64,000 nucleotides of DNA from the NCBI GenBank assembly GCA_949299755.1, contig CASGBA010000001.1:124001-188000 (forward strand), given 5' to 3'. The DNA comes from an uncultured Treponema sp. GTDB taxonomy: Bacteria > Spirochaetota > Spirochaetia > Treponematales > Treponemataceae. Below, in pieces: positions 53,908 to 62,647 of this stretch. The notes below the pieces were generated by a model. The model did not search any database. It had not been told where the DNA came from and worked only from the letters and a program-made list of their open reading frames with translations. Made by a program: the position numbers and the translations under genes. Every line of letters begins with the position of its first letter. Within the stretch, counting starts at the first letter, position 1.

Positions 53908-53936
53908 ACTTTATCATAAAAAAAGCTGTAATGCAA
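53908..53936 (-). promoter_or_regulatory. Promoter directly upstream of thrC
   Basis: TTGCAT and TAAAGT are separated by 17 bases on the minus strand. Only six bases lie between TAAAGT and the ATG. Confidence 0.6.
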
Positions 53937-53940
53937 TTAT

Positions 53941-53988
53941 AAAAAAAAGCATCCTGCGGTGTACGCTGCCCAAATACCGCAGGATGCT
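53941..53988 (-). terminator. Rho-independent terminator of the GH43/ABC operon
   Basis: AGCATCCTGCGGT pairs perfectly with ACCGCAGGATGCT (13 pairs, 15-base loop). On the minus strand eight T follow, 97 bases past the GH43 stop. A weaker second hairpin (CACGGG/CCCGTG) lies at 54034-54057. Confidence 0.92.
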
Positions 53989-54084
53989 GTGAAGGGAACA
54001 GACTCAGGTTTCACATATAATGTCCTCTACCGCCACGGGAAATTAAGCTTACCCGTGAGAGGAGGTCGCAGGAAAGGAACATAT

Positions 54085-55725
54085 CTATGAATTATCCTCA
54101 GCCTTGTAATCAAAATAACTAAAATCGGCATAAGCCGAATAGCGCGAAGTATCACAGCAAAAAAGACCTACAAAAGCGCCTGTAAAACCCATATGGGGGT
54201 ATTCATCGGAAAGAAGGGTTGCATCCAGCACAGGCCGCAGTTGCCTCCAGTTTTTTCCGTCAAACGAAAACTTAAAAAAGCCCTTCTCTTTCTTCACCAC
54301 CAACCCCAAGTACAAGGGAGTATTTTCTTTTATAATTTCCGGCGGACTTAACCGAAACATACTGTTATTTATAGAAATAACCCTGAGCGTCTTACCCAGT
54401 CCCTCTTCATACGAAAGTGAAAGCAAATATTGGTTGGCTTCATCATACCGCCAAACCATTCCCGCCGTTTCCTGGAAATATCCGGGATCAAAACTGATTT
54501 TTGTTTCCGCCGTAAAACAAAAATCAGTCTGCCGCCTGGCAATCATGGACTGGTTATAAAAAGAAACCGGAGACTCCCCGCCCCTGATACGTATACCCTC
54601 TGCATCCACAGGAAAGGAATATGTTCCCGGCAGCGCTTCGGTTCTGAGAGTCATAAAATCACCGGGAACCTCTTTTAAATTCTTAAAATCATAAAATTTG
54701 GAATTATCACGGACATATATTCCGTCCCGCCGGGGAACTTTTTCCGCGACCACAGGAGGCTCAAAAGTCCCAGCCGGATAATTCAAAGAAAATCCTTCTA
54801 CCAGGCATGACTTGTCATTATGTTTCACATAGGGCCATCCATCCTTCCATTCCAATTCCACAATCGAAGTTTCCCGCCCGAGCACACACCGGTCTGAACC
54901 TGGAACGGGCCGCCCGCACAAAAAAGCCAGGTATGTCCTGCCGTCTGGGGTATCGCACCAGCTGGCGTGCCCCGCTTTCTTTATCACAACATCCTTCCCG
55001 TAAGATGAAATGAGCGGATTTCCGGGATGGATTTCGTAGGGACCGTCTATATTTTTTGAACGGGCCACTGTGGCGGCGTGTTCATAACTTGTGCCGCCCT
55101 CAGCGGCTAGAATATAATACATCCCGTCCCTTTTGTACAAATGAGGTCCTTCCACACAACCGATTTGGGAACCGGTGAATATTTTGCGGGGTTTCCCCAC
55201 AAGTTTTTTTTCAGAAGGGCTGTATTCCTGCAAAAGAATACCGGAAAAACATTCCCATTCTGTTTTTCTGTAATCCCATTCCATGTTTACCAGCCATTTG
55301 CGGCCGTCATCGTCATGGAAAAGGGACGGGTCAAACCCGGATGCATTCAAAAAAACAGGGTCAGACCAGGGACCTTCTATTGAAGGCGCAGTGGTTAAAA
55401 AATTAGGGGTATCTTTCCAAGGACCGAAGGTTCCCCAGGAACGTACATTTGTGTAAATCAACCAGAACAGACCGTCTGAATACGAAAGACATGGAGCCCA
55501 TATACCACAGGAAGGTATACAGCCTGCCATATCCAGGAGTCTCTTGGATGAAAGCGGGGAAGGAACCCTCTCCCATGTCACCATGTCTTTTGACCGGTGG
55601 ATTTCAACACCCGGATACCATTCAAAAGTGGAATTCGCGATAAAATATTCATCACCGACACGTACAATCGACGGATCAGGATGAAAACCTGGTAAAACCG
55701 GATTTTTACACAAACCAGCATCCAT
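54085..55725 (-). CDS. Glycoside hydrolase family 43 beta-xylosidase/arabinofuranosidase-like
   Basis: 546 residues, no signal peptide, so intracellular. The five-bladed propeller triad is readable: Asp17 (GFHPDPS), Asp132 (SGFDPSLF) and Glu192 (VEGPHLYK). A C-terminal beta-sandwich (from about residue 335, KFYDFKNLKEVPGDFMTLRT) matches the GH43 subfamily of beta-xylosidases. It would split xylo- or arabinoxylo-oligosaccharides brought in by the importer encoded upstream in the same operon. The substrate cannot be fixed by eye. Confidence 0.9.
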   Translation of the reverse strand: MDAGLCKNPVLPGFHPDPSIVRVGDEYFIANSTFEWYPGVEIHRSKDMVTWERVPSPLSSKRLLDMAGCIPSCGIWAPCLSYSDGLFWLIYTNVRSWGTFGPWKDTPNFLTTAPSIEGPWSDPVFLNASGFDPSLFHDDDGRKWLVNMEWDYRKTEWECFSGILLQEYSPSEKKLVGKPRKIFTGSQIGCVEGPHLYKRDGMYYILAAEGGTSYEHAATVARSKNIDGPYEIHPGNPLISSYGKDVVIKKAGHASWCDTPDGRTYLAFLCGRPVPGSDRCVLGRETSIVELEWKDGWPYVKHNDKSCLVEGFSLNYPAGTFEPPVVAEKVPRRDGIYVRDNSKFYDFKNLKEVPGDFMTLRTEALPGTYSFPVDAEGIRIRGGESPVSFYNQSMIARRQTDFCFTAETKISFDPGYFQETAGMVWRYDEANQYLLSLSYEEGLGKTLRVISINNSMFRLSPPEIIKENTPLYLGLVVKKEKGFFKFSFDGKNWRQLRPVLDATLLSDEYPHMGFTGAFVGLFCCDTSRYSAYADFSYFDYKAEDNS

Positions 55726-55811
55726 ATTTCAAATACCCCTTTTAATAAATTTTATATCACTTCAGATTACTGTCATTCAAACCAAACTGCCCTGGCAAGA
55801 GCAGAAAGCTA

Positions 55812-56675
55812 TCATTCTTTCACACCGCCCATTGTAATACCGGAAATGATAAACCGCGACATAAAAGCATAAAAAATAAGGATAGGCACAATTGAAACCG
55901 CAATACCCAGATAAATGCCGCCATATTCAGTCCTGTAAATATCCCCGCGGAGCATCTGCACCAGCATGGGCAAAGTATACTTCCTTGTGTCAGATATAAG
56001 GACAAAGGGCGTAAAGAAGTTGTTCCAGGAACCCACAAACGAGAATATGCACTGGGCTGCCAGAGCCGGGGTCATTACCGGAAGAACTATCCTGTTGAAT
56101 GTCTTGTACTCCCCGGAACCGTCGATTCTGGCGGCGTCTATCAGCTCCATGGACAACACTGATGACAGGTACTGCCGGAGAAATAGTACAGTACCGGCGG
56201 AGGCCACTGTGGGCACAACCAGCGGTATGTAGCTGTTCAAAAGCCTTAGCTTCGCCATGAACTGGTAAAAGCCTATAAATGACAAAGTTGCAGGCAGCAT
56301 CATCACAAGCAGTATCACCGCCCACAGAATCTTTCTACCCTTGAAATTATATACCTGCATACCGTATGCTGTCATCGCTGAAAAATACACCCCGAAACCG
56401 GTCATAAGTACAGCCAGGATGAAACTATTGAGGAAACCCTGCCATATCTGAAAACCACGGCTTGTCAATGCATTCCAGTTATACCCTATGTTTGTTCCGG
56501 GTATCAGGGATATTCCCGCGTTTATCTGCTCTGTAGAACGGGTCGCATTCACAAGCAATATATATACCGGCACCACCGCAAGCAACGCCAGGAATATCAT
56601 AACCACATAGCAGCATCCCCTCTTCAGGTAAAGGCTGCTGCTGGCTTTTCGCCGTACCGCCACGGATACACTCAT
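55812..56675 (-). CDS. Carbohydrate ABC permease, MalG-type
   Basis: 287 residues, six membrane helices. The EAA-type loop reads ELIDAARIDGSGEYKTFNRIVLPVMTPAL. It starts at ATG 56675, 10 bases after the MalF-type stop, with GGGGG upstream. It ends SGITMGGVKE, typical of the CUT1 sugar class. The GH43 gene lies 86 bases beyond its stop. Confidence 0.92.
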   Translation of the reverse strand: MSVSVAVRRKASSSLYLKRGCCYVVMIFLALLAVVPVYILLVNATRSTEQINAGISLIPGTNIGYNWNALTSRGFQIWQGFLNSFILAVLMTGFGVYFSAMTAYGMQVYNFKGRKILWAVILLVMMLPATLSFIGFYQFMAKLRLLNSYIPLVVPTVASAGTVLFLRQYLSSVLSMELIDAARIDGSGEYKTFNRIVLPVMTPALAAQCIFSFVGSWNNFFTPFVLISDTRKYTLPMLVQMLRGDIYRTEYGGIYLGIAVSIVPILIFYAFMSRFIISGITMGGVKE

Positions 56676-56685
56676 CACAACCCCC

Positions 56686-57645
56686 TTATTTCTTCCTGGC
56701 CGGCTCGCTCCTGTCCTGAATGAACAGGTACACCACAAGTGCCAGCACAGCGGTTATTATGAACATTCCCACAGATATTGCAGCCGCATAAGCGTAATCA
56801 TTCCTTCCCTGGAAAGCCACATTGTATATGTACACCGCCGTTGTCCTTATCTTGAAGTCAGGCGCACCCCTCATATCTGTCAACAGGAACGGGATATCAA
56901 GCATCTGCATTCCACCTATCAGGGATGTCACCAAAATATAAAGCATCATCGGTCTGAGAAGCGGAAGCGTAATATACAGTGTAGTCTGCCTACTGCTGGC
57001 ACCATCCACCACCGCGGATTCGTACAAGCTCGCCGGGATCCCTGTTATTCCGGCCATCAGCATTATTACCGTGTGCCCGTACCACATCCACCACTGGATG
57101 AACGCCACAACACCCCTGGTCACCGTCACATTCCTGAAAAAGTTGAAGGCTTCCTGCACCACTGTTCCGTCTGCCCTCACCGTCTCGTGGAAGAATCCAA
57201 GGGACTGGAGGAACTGATTCACCGGGCCAACCGGATAACCGAAAAGACTCCTGAACAGCATAGCCACACTTGCCGCAGTCAAAAGGTTCGGCATATATAT
57301 AAGCGCACGGAACACCCCTCTCCCCTTCAGTTTCAGCCTTACGTCCGACAACCATACTGAAAGCAGCAGCGCAATACCAAGCTGCGGCACGAAGTTCCAA
57401 CCCCACATAATGAAGGTATTGCCTACAGCCTCCCAAAAGTACGGATCACCTGCGAGTTTCACATAATTTTCCGCCCCGATAATACTGAATCCGCTTTTCA
57501 GTCCCCTCAAATCTGAGAAGGACAACAGGAACGTATACACTGTAGGGTATAGGTTGAACAGACAGAAAACCAACACAAAAGGCGCCACGAAAAAATAACC
57601 CCATCTGTCCAGCTTCTGTCCCCGCATCCTTGCCCTTTTTTCCAT
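56686..57645 (-). CDS. Carbohydrate ABC permease, MalF/LacF-type
   Basis: 319 residues with six membrane helices; the EAA loop is ASLYESAVVDGASSRQTTLYITLPLLRPMM. The N-terminus DRWGYFFVAPFVLVFCLFNLYPTVYTF is typical. AAGGAG precedes the ATG. It pairs with the MalG-type permease downstream and the binding protein upstream. No ATPase gene is in the operon, so an MsmK-like shared ATPase is inferred. Confidence 0.92.
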   Translation of the reverse strand: MEKRARMRGQKLDRWGYFFVAPFVLVFCLFNLYPTVYTFLLSFSDLRGLKSGFSIIGAENYVKLAGDPYFWEAVGNTFIMWGWNFVPQLGIALLLSVWLSDVRLKLKGRGVFRALIYMPNLLTAASVAMLFRSLFGYPVGPVNQFLQSLGFFHETVRADGTVVQEAFNFFRNVTVTRGVVAFIQWWMWYGHTVIMLMAGITGIPASLYESAVVDGASSRQTTLYITLPLLRPMMLYILVTSLIGGMQMLDIPFLLTDMRGAPDFKIRTTAVYIYNVAFQGRNDYAYAAAISVGMFIITAVLALVVYLFIQDRSEPARKK

Positions 57646-57700
57646 TGTTTATCTCCTTGTCTGTACGTCCCGGCTATCCGCCGGGACGTATCCGGATCTT

Positions 57701-58981
57701 TTATTCCAGACCCAGCTGGGCCGCTGCCTGCGCCCGGAAGTCCTCAAGAGCCTTGTCCAAACTCTTTTCGCCGTTCACGTACGCGGTAACTGCCTCATTG
57801 AAAAGACCTTCGACAGCCTGATCGGTTCCCTGTGTCAGCTTACCATCCACGGACTTAGCCATCTCTGCAAATTCCGCATAATGGTTTTGTCCGCCCAAAA
57901 ACGGTTCGCTGTATTCGCCTTTTATTTTATCCACGACAACCATATTGCACACCAAATCCCCGGTGTCCTTCGCCCATGCTTCCAGGAATGCGTCGTCCGT
58001 GGCCAGGTACCGGATAAATTCCCTGGCAATCTCAGGATTCTTTGTCCCTTTATAAGCCCCCAGCCATGTGCCTCCCCATCTGTAGGGAGCGGGACCGGCA
58101 ATCATTCCCCAGTCGCCGCTTGTTTCAGGCGCGTTGGTTTTCAGGACATAGTGCAATCCCCATGTCGGCAGCATATAAGAGAACACTTCCACATCGGCTC
58201 CGCTTTCATCCTTCAATACACCTTTCATGCCTGCGAACCATCCTTCGGACCACTGCGTCACCCGTCCTTCATATCCATTGTCCCTCAATGTTTTCGCTGT
58301 CCTCATATATTCTTCTGCAGCCGGATCTATCACGAGTTTTCCGTCCACAACCCACGGATCCTTCCTTGCACCCATTATGGGCATGAAAAGGTCTCCGCTC
58401 GTGGCAAGTACCACACATTTGCCCCCTGACTTCTCTTTAAGAAGGGCGGCGCTTTCCATGAATTTTTCCATATTGATGAAATATTTCTGCACTTCAGCGG
58501 GATCATCGGTACCAAGGTATTTTTTTGCAAGGCTTCTGCGGTAGAACATTGCGCCCGGAGCGGCCTGCCATGACATGGCATAGACCTTGCCATCATATGT
58601 TCCGACTTCCACCGGGTATTCCAGCAGCTTATCCTTATTTGCCTCGTATATGTCTGTCAAATCGAGCAGAAGTCCGGATTCCACGTACTTTCTCACGAAA
58701 GCCGCTTCCAAACCGAAAACGTCAGGAGCTCCCTGTCCGGATGTCAGCACCGGATCCAATTTGTTGGGAAACTGGTCTGTGGGAGTCATTGAATACTCCA
58801 CAGTCACGTCAGGATGGCTTGCCTTGTAGTAGTTGTTTGTCATGTTCCCTATTTCGTCCGTAAAAGACCAAACCACGAGCTTGCCGCTCCCGTCCGCCTC
58901 TTTTTTTCCGCATCCGGCCAGTACGGCCACAAGCAGTGCGGCAAGCACCAATATTGCCGCCACATTTTTCATTCTTTTCAT
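57701..58981 (-). CDS. Sugar ABC transporter substrate-binding lipoprotein
   Basis: 426 residues of the family 1 extracellular binding proteins. A lipobox ends the signal segment (LLVAVLAGCGKKE, Cys24). KLVVWSFTDEIGNMTNNYYKASHPDVTVEY is the family opening. It captures oligosaccharides, probably xylan-derived given the GH43 gene. GGAG sits 6 bases before the ATG at 58981. It is the first gene of a four-gene operon (binding protein, two permeases, GH43). Confidence 0.93.
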   Translation of the reverse strand: MKRMKNVAAILVLAALLVAVLAGCGKKEADGSGKLVVWSFTDEIGNMTNNYYKASHPDVTVEYSMTPTDQFPNKLDPVLTSGQGAPDVFGLEAAFVRKYVESGLLLDLTDIYEANKDKLLEYPVEVGTYDGKVYAMSWQAAPGAMFYRRSLAKKYLGTDDPAEVQKYFINMEKFMESAALLKEKSGGKCVVLATSGDLFMPIMGARKDPWVVDGKLVIDPAAEEYMRTAKTLRDNGYEGRVTQWSEGWFAGMKGVLKDESGADVEVFSYMLPTWGLHYVLKTNAPETSGDWGMIAGPAPYRWGGTWLGAYKGTKNPEIAREFIRYLATDDAFLEAWAKDTGDLVCNMVVVDKIKGEYSEPFLGGQNHYAEFAEMAKSVDGKLTQGTDQAVEGLFNEAVTAYVNGEKSLDKALEDFRAQAAAQLGLE

Positions 58982-59017
58982 CCTTCTCTCCTTTTACTCA
59001 AAATAAAATTAAGTTCC

Positions 59018-59050
59018 TGTAAATTAAAATTGATGAAATTCTAATTTACA
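59018..59050. promoter_or_regulatory. Inverted repeat, probable operator of the GH43/ABC operon
   Basis: TGTAAATTA and TAATTTACA are perfect 9-base arms with a 15-base spacer. They lie just past the promoter's expected start site, where a bound repressor could block transcription. The regulator is not in the window. Confidence 0.5.
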
Positions 59051-59069
59051 AAACTCTTATAATAAAGTA

Positions 59070-59097
59070 ATTATAAAGTATATTTAGGAGAATGCAA
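59070..59097 (-). promoter_or_regulatory. Sigma-70-type promoter of the GH43/ABC operon
   Basis: TTGCAT and TATAAT are separated by 16 bases on the minus strand, about 90 bases before the binding-protein ATG. Confidence 0.75.
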
Positions 59098-59181
59098 GCT
59101 TTTTTTTAAGTTTTCCAATGATTTTTTTATCAAAAGGGGATAAACAGAAAGAAAAAACCTTGATTTTATGTTTTACGGAAT

Positions 59182-59210
59182 AAAAAAAAGACGGATCAAA
59201 AGATCCGTCT
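59182..59210 (-). terminator. Rho-independent terminator after the second binding-protein gene
   Basis: GACGGATC and GATCCGTC pair perfectly around a 4-base loop; eight T follow on the minus strand. Confidence 0.9.
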
Positions 59211-59233
59211 CTAAATGAACCTAAAATCAAGAG

Positions 59234-60564
59234 TTATTGGCCAAGTTCATTTTTCAAATCAGCCTGCGCTTGATCCAAGGCTGTTTTTACATCTGTCCCG
59301 CTTTCAAAAATACTGTTTAATGTTACCGTTGTAAACATATTATTGATAGACGGATAGGAAGCGGAGGCATGGGATTCAAGTCCCACAATGTTGTTTTTTA
59401 TTTCTTTCAATACATCAAAAGGATTGTTCTGGAAATACTGTATAAACTGATTTTCAGGATTGTTTGTCACCTGTACATCATCCCAGATACGCATATTGCA
59501 TGGATCAAAACCAAGCATATTCCAAACTTCCACCCCGCCTTCATCAGAAAGCTTTGCATAAGCGAGGAATTCCGCAGACAGAGAGGCATTTTCTTTTCCG
59601 GCGACCACCGCAGTACCGGTTCCACCACCGCCTACAGAAACTTTCCGGCCTTTTTCCATCTGGGGGCAACGGCAATCGCAATTTTACCTTTAAGATCAGG
59701 CATATAGCTTGTATACCTGGACATATGCCACAGCGGCATTATCGCGCATACAAATTCCCCGCTGTTAAAGGCTCCGAACGCTTCTTCTCTATCCGGATTA
59801 CCACCGGGAACAGTCCCGATTGCCTTGGCATCAAACAGATCTTTCAGAATGGTCATCGCTTCCAACATTTCAGGACTGTTTACAGTGACATTTCCATTCT
59901 CATCAGTGTATTCTCCTCCAAGCTCCGCCATCAAAAGGTTTTCTGTCCACAATGCGCTTGTATCCGCGGTACCCAAGTATTTCCCTGTTTTTCCGTTATA
60001 TTCCCTTCCGGCTTCCTTAAAATCATCCCAGGTTACAATGGCTTTATAATCAATACCGGCGGCAGAAAGCAGTTCTGTATTATAAAAGGCGACAGTCGCC
60101 CCCACGTGGGTGGGAAGCCCGTACAATGCACCGTTTTTGCTGTACAAATCCAACCGGGATTTTACAATGTTACCGGATTCAGTATAAGGGCGGGCGACAT
60201 CGGACAAATCCATAAGGGCTGGTGTTCCCTGTGTAAAGTTGGCAAATTTTCCCTGTTCTATATCCACAAAATCAGGGGTTCCTTTCCCTGAGTTAAGGGC
60301 TATTTGGAGTTTATTATGCATATCATCATAGGGCATAACATTCACGTTTACTTGGATTTGCTTATCCGGATTCGCGGCATTCCATTTTTCCGCCATTTTC
60401 AGATAAAAATCCCCGTGTATGCCTGTGAATGTCCAGAATTCCAACACTGTTTTTCCATCCGCTGTTTTTCCGGAATTTTCATTTGCTTTTCCGCATCCTG
60501 TCAGAACTCCGGCCAACATTGCAAAACTAAGTGCCAGCAGCAATAATACATTTCTTTTACGCAT
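59234..60564 (-). pseudogene. Sugar ABC substrate-binding lipoprotein, one-base frameshift
   Basis: A family 1 binding protein split between two frames. The N-terminal frame (lipobox GVLTGCGKANE; KTVLEFWTFTGIHGDF) runs to about 59632 and then ends VAPRWKKAGKFL. The other frame continues as MEKGRKVSVGGGGTGTAVV to the natural C-terminus. A missing base at about 59651-59658 (a T5/C2 tract) would restore PRWEKGRKVSVGGGGTG, the form expected of the family, and a protein of about 443 residues. I set the start at ATG 60564, since GGAG is 6 bases upstream; the ATG at 60570 touches that site. It may be a sequencing error or a real inactivation. The two permeases lie upstream in the same operon. Confidence 0.8.
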
Positions 60565-60582
60565 CTGCATCTCCTTTATTTT

Positions 60583-60596
60583 GTTAAACGTTTAAC
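60583..60596. promoter_or_regulatory. LacI-type operator before the second binding protein
   Basis: A perfect 14-base palindrome GTTAAACGTTTAAC with the central CG typical of LacI-family sites. It lies 13 bases upstream of the first possible ATG. Confidence 0.75.
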
Positions 60597-60679
60597 CTAA
60601 TATAACAGTAATATAACACGCCGGTTTCAATTTGTAAATACTTTTTATTTTCAATAAAATCCTGCTTAAATATTGCAAA

Positions 60680-61525
60680 TCAGCCTTTGACAGCTCCTGC
60701 TGTCATTCCTGCAATAAAATACCGTTGAAAACATAAAAACAAAATGAGTATCGGTAAAACCGAAAAAAAAGAACCGACAATCAGAAGATCATAATTATTT
60801 CCATAAGGGGTGATTAAAGTATTCAAACCTATAGGAAGGGTATATTTATCACTGGAGCGAAGAACAAGCAGAGGCCATAAAAAGTTATTCCAACTATTCA
60901 TTCCGTTTAATATGGCCATTGCGGCAAAAGAAGGTTTCATCACAGGGATTATCAGCTTGAAAAAAATCCCGTATTCCGTTGCTCCGTCGATTCGTCCGGC
61001 TTCAATAATGTCCCTGGGAATTCCAAGAAGATATTGACGGAAGAAAAAAATTGTCATGGCATGGGCAAGGAACGGAAGGACAATGGCGGTATACGTATCT
61101 GCCAGTCCCATATCATTTACCTGAATGTACAGAGGAAGCATTAACATTTCAAATGGAACAGACATAATCAGGAGGACACATATAAAAAGAAAATTTTTAA
61201 ACCGGAATTCATATGCGGCAAAGCCATAAGCCACAAAGGAACTGACAAACAAAGTCCCTATAACTTGGATTACTGTAAGCAGAAGACTGTTAAAAAACCA
61301 TTTGAAATAATTGCCGGAATTTGTAAACAACATAATATAATTGTCAAAATCCGCTTCCGCAAAATCCAGTTTTAAATTCAACCCATAGCGTATCAGCATA
61401 CTTCCATCCTGGAAGGTACCAACAAACACAGCCCAAAAAGGAAGAAGAATCAAAAAAGCGAATAAAACCAAGAATACAGCCGTAAATGACTTTTTGACAA
61501 TTTTTTTTGCCTGATTTGCATTCAT
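60680..61525 (-). CDS. Carbohydrate ABC permease, MalG-type
   Basis: 281 residues, six membrane helices, with the EAA loop DIIEAGRIDGATEYGIFFKLIIPVMKPSF. It ends FIAGMTAGAVKG, typical of CUT1. The ATG overlaps the stop of the upstream permease by one base (TAATG). It serves the second, LacI-controlled sugar importer and is 80 bases from the palindrome before the binding-protein gene. Confidence 0.92.
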   Translation of the reverse strand: MNANQAKKIVKKSFTAVFLVLFAFLILLPFWAVFVGTFQDGSMLIRYGLNLKLDFAEADFDNYIMLFTNSGNYFKWFFNSLLLTVIQVIGTLFVSSFVAYGFAAYEFRFKNFLFICVLLIMSVPFEMLMLPLYIQVNDMGLADTYTAIVLPFLAHAMTIFFFRQYLLGIPRDIIEAGRIDGATEYGIFFKLIIPVMKPSFAAMAILNGMNSWNNFLWPLLVLRSSDKYTLPIGLNTLITPYGNNYDLLIVGSFFSVLPILILFLCFQRYFIAGMTAGAVKG

Positions 61526-62424
61526 TATTTATCTTCTTCCTTTTTGAATGTTCCTGCAGCAATAAGCTGTAAAATATTGATTGTTAAAACTAAAACGAGC
61601 AAAACGACACCTACAGCACTGGCATATCCCATGTCATTTTTTTCAATGCCCTGCCGGTATAAATATCCTACTATTGTTAATCCGATGTTGTTTGGCGAAT
61701 TATTGCCTGAATACAACATATAACTTTCATTGAACATTGCCAGACCGCCATAAATACTTATTGTAAGTACATACACGATAGTCGGTTTAAGTTGAGGTAT
61801 CGTAATTTTTATGAATTTCTGCCAGGAAGAAGCCCCGTCAATTGAGGCGGCTTCATAATAATCTTCAGGAATACTTTGCAAACCTGAAAGGAAATACATC
61901 ATGTTAACACCACACCAACGCCACAGGGCAAGGGACAACAAAGCTGCGAATCCGGTTCCCGCACCTTTCAACCATTTTACCGGTTCAATGCCAAATAGCC
62001 CAATAAACCGATTCATCAACGCGGTATCCATCTCACCAAAAATCAAACGGAAAATTGTACCCGCTACAACCACGGAAGTAAGGGCGGGAATAAACAATGA
62101 TGATTTGAAAAATCCTGTTACAGTTCCTTTCGCAACCTTTGAGTTAACAAGGCAAGCCAACAGCAACGGAACCGGGATGAGAAGCAGCAAAGTAAACAAC
62201 ATATATTTGAAGCTATTACCAACTGCAACCATAAACACCCGGTCACCCAGAAGCCGTCCAAAATTATAAAGGCCGGTAAACTGGATTTGACCGGGAAGAA
62301 TTTTTTCTGTGCTCATAATCCCGGATTTAAAAAGAGGGACAATCCAAAAACCCGCGAATGTCAGTACAAACGGAAGGATAAATACGTATGGCGCGACTTT
62401 TTTTGAATAGAGAAATCCTTTCAT
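61525..62424 (-). CDS. Carbohydrate ABC permease, MalF-type
   Basis: 299 residues from the ATG at 62424, with GGAGG 6 bases before it; the frame further upstream (62442) lacks a site. EAA loop DYYEAASIDGASSWQKFIKITIPQLKPTI. Six membrane helices. It is the first gene of the second importer (permease, permease, binding protein). The gene order is unusual, the binding protein being last, and the operator lies 87 bases upstream. Confidence 0.92.
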   Translation of the reverse strand: MKGFLYSKKVAPYVFILPFVLTFAGFWIVPLFKSGIMSTEKILPGQIQFTGLYNFGRLLGDRVFMVAVGNSFKYMLFTLLLLIPVPLLLACLVNSKVAKGTVTGFFKSSLFIPALTSVVVAGTIFRLIFGEMDTALMNRFIGLFGIEPVKWLKGAGTGFAALLSLALWRWCGVNMMYFLSGLQSIPEDYYEAASIDGASSWQKFIKITIPQLKPTIVYVLTISIYGGLAMFNESYMLYSGNNSPNNIGLTIVGYLYRQGIEKNDMGYASAVGVVLLVLVLTINILQLIAAGTFKKEEDK

Positions 62425-62510
62425 TTTTTCCTCCTGTCCCATGAACCGGTAAAAGACAACCCTATCCTATTTAGAACCAAAGTTGAAAAACAGAGGATAA
62501 AGCATACCAT

Positions 62511-62530
62511 TTAGTTAAACGTTTAACTAA
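62511..62530. promoter_or_regulatory. LacI-type operator upstream of the second importer
   Basis: A perfect 20-base palindrome, TTAGTTAAACGTTTAACTAA, extending the 14-base site at 60583. It lies just upstream of a TATGCT hexamer on the minus strand, so it should overlap the promoter of the permease genes. Confidence 0.85.
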
Positions 62531-62647
62531 AACCGGAAATTCATTCCTTTATTCTTTAATTATTTATAACACAGACATTGTATTTGTGCAAATAAAATAC
62601 ATCCTCAATATTATCCGGTATCTTCCGGCAAGCGAAAAACACCGCCT

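Noticed and set aside
54024-54062. Weak second hairpin (CCTCT...CACGGG / CCCGTG...AGAGG) after GH43.
   Set aside because: Bulged and not followed by a T run on either strand; perhaps part of the 3' end, but not a separate element I can support.
59640-59665. Programmed -1 frameshift in the binding protein gene.
   Set aside because: The site is A5 in TGG-AAA-AAG, not a classic heptamer, and no binding protein is known to need it. A deletion is simpler, though it was not tested.
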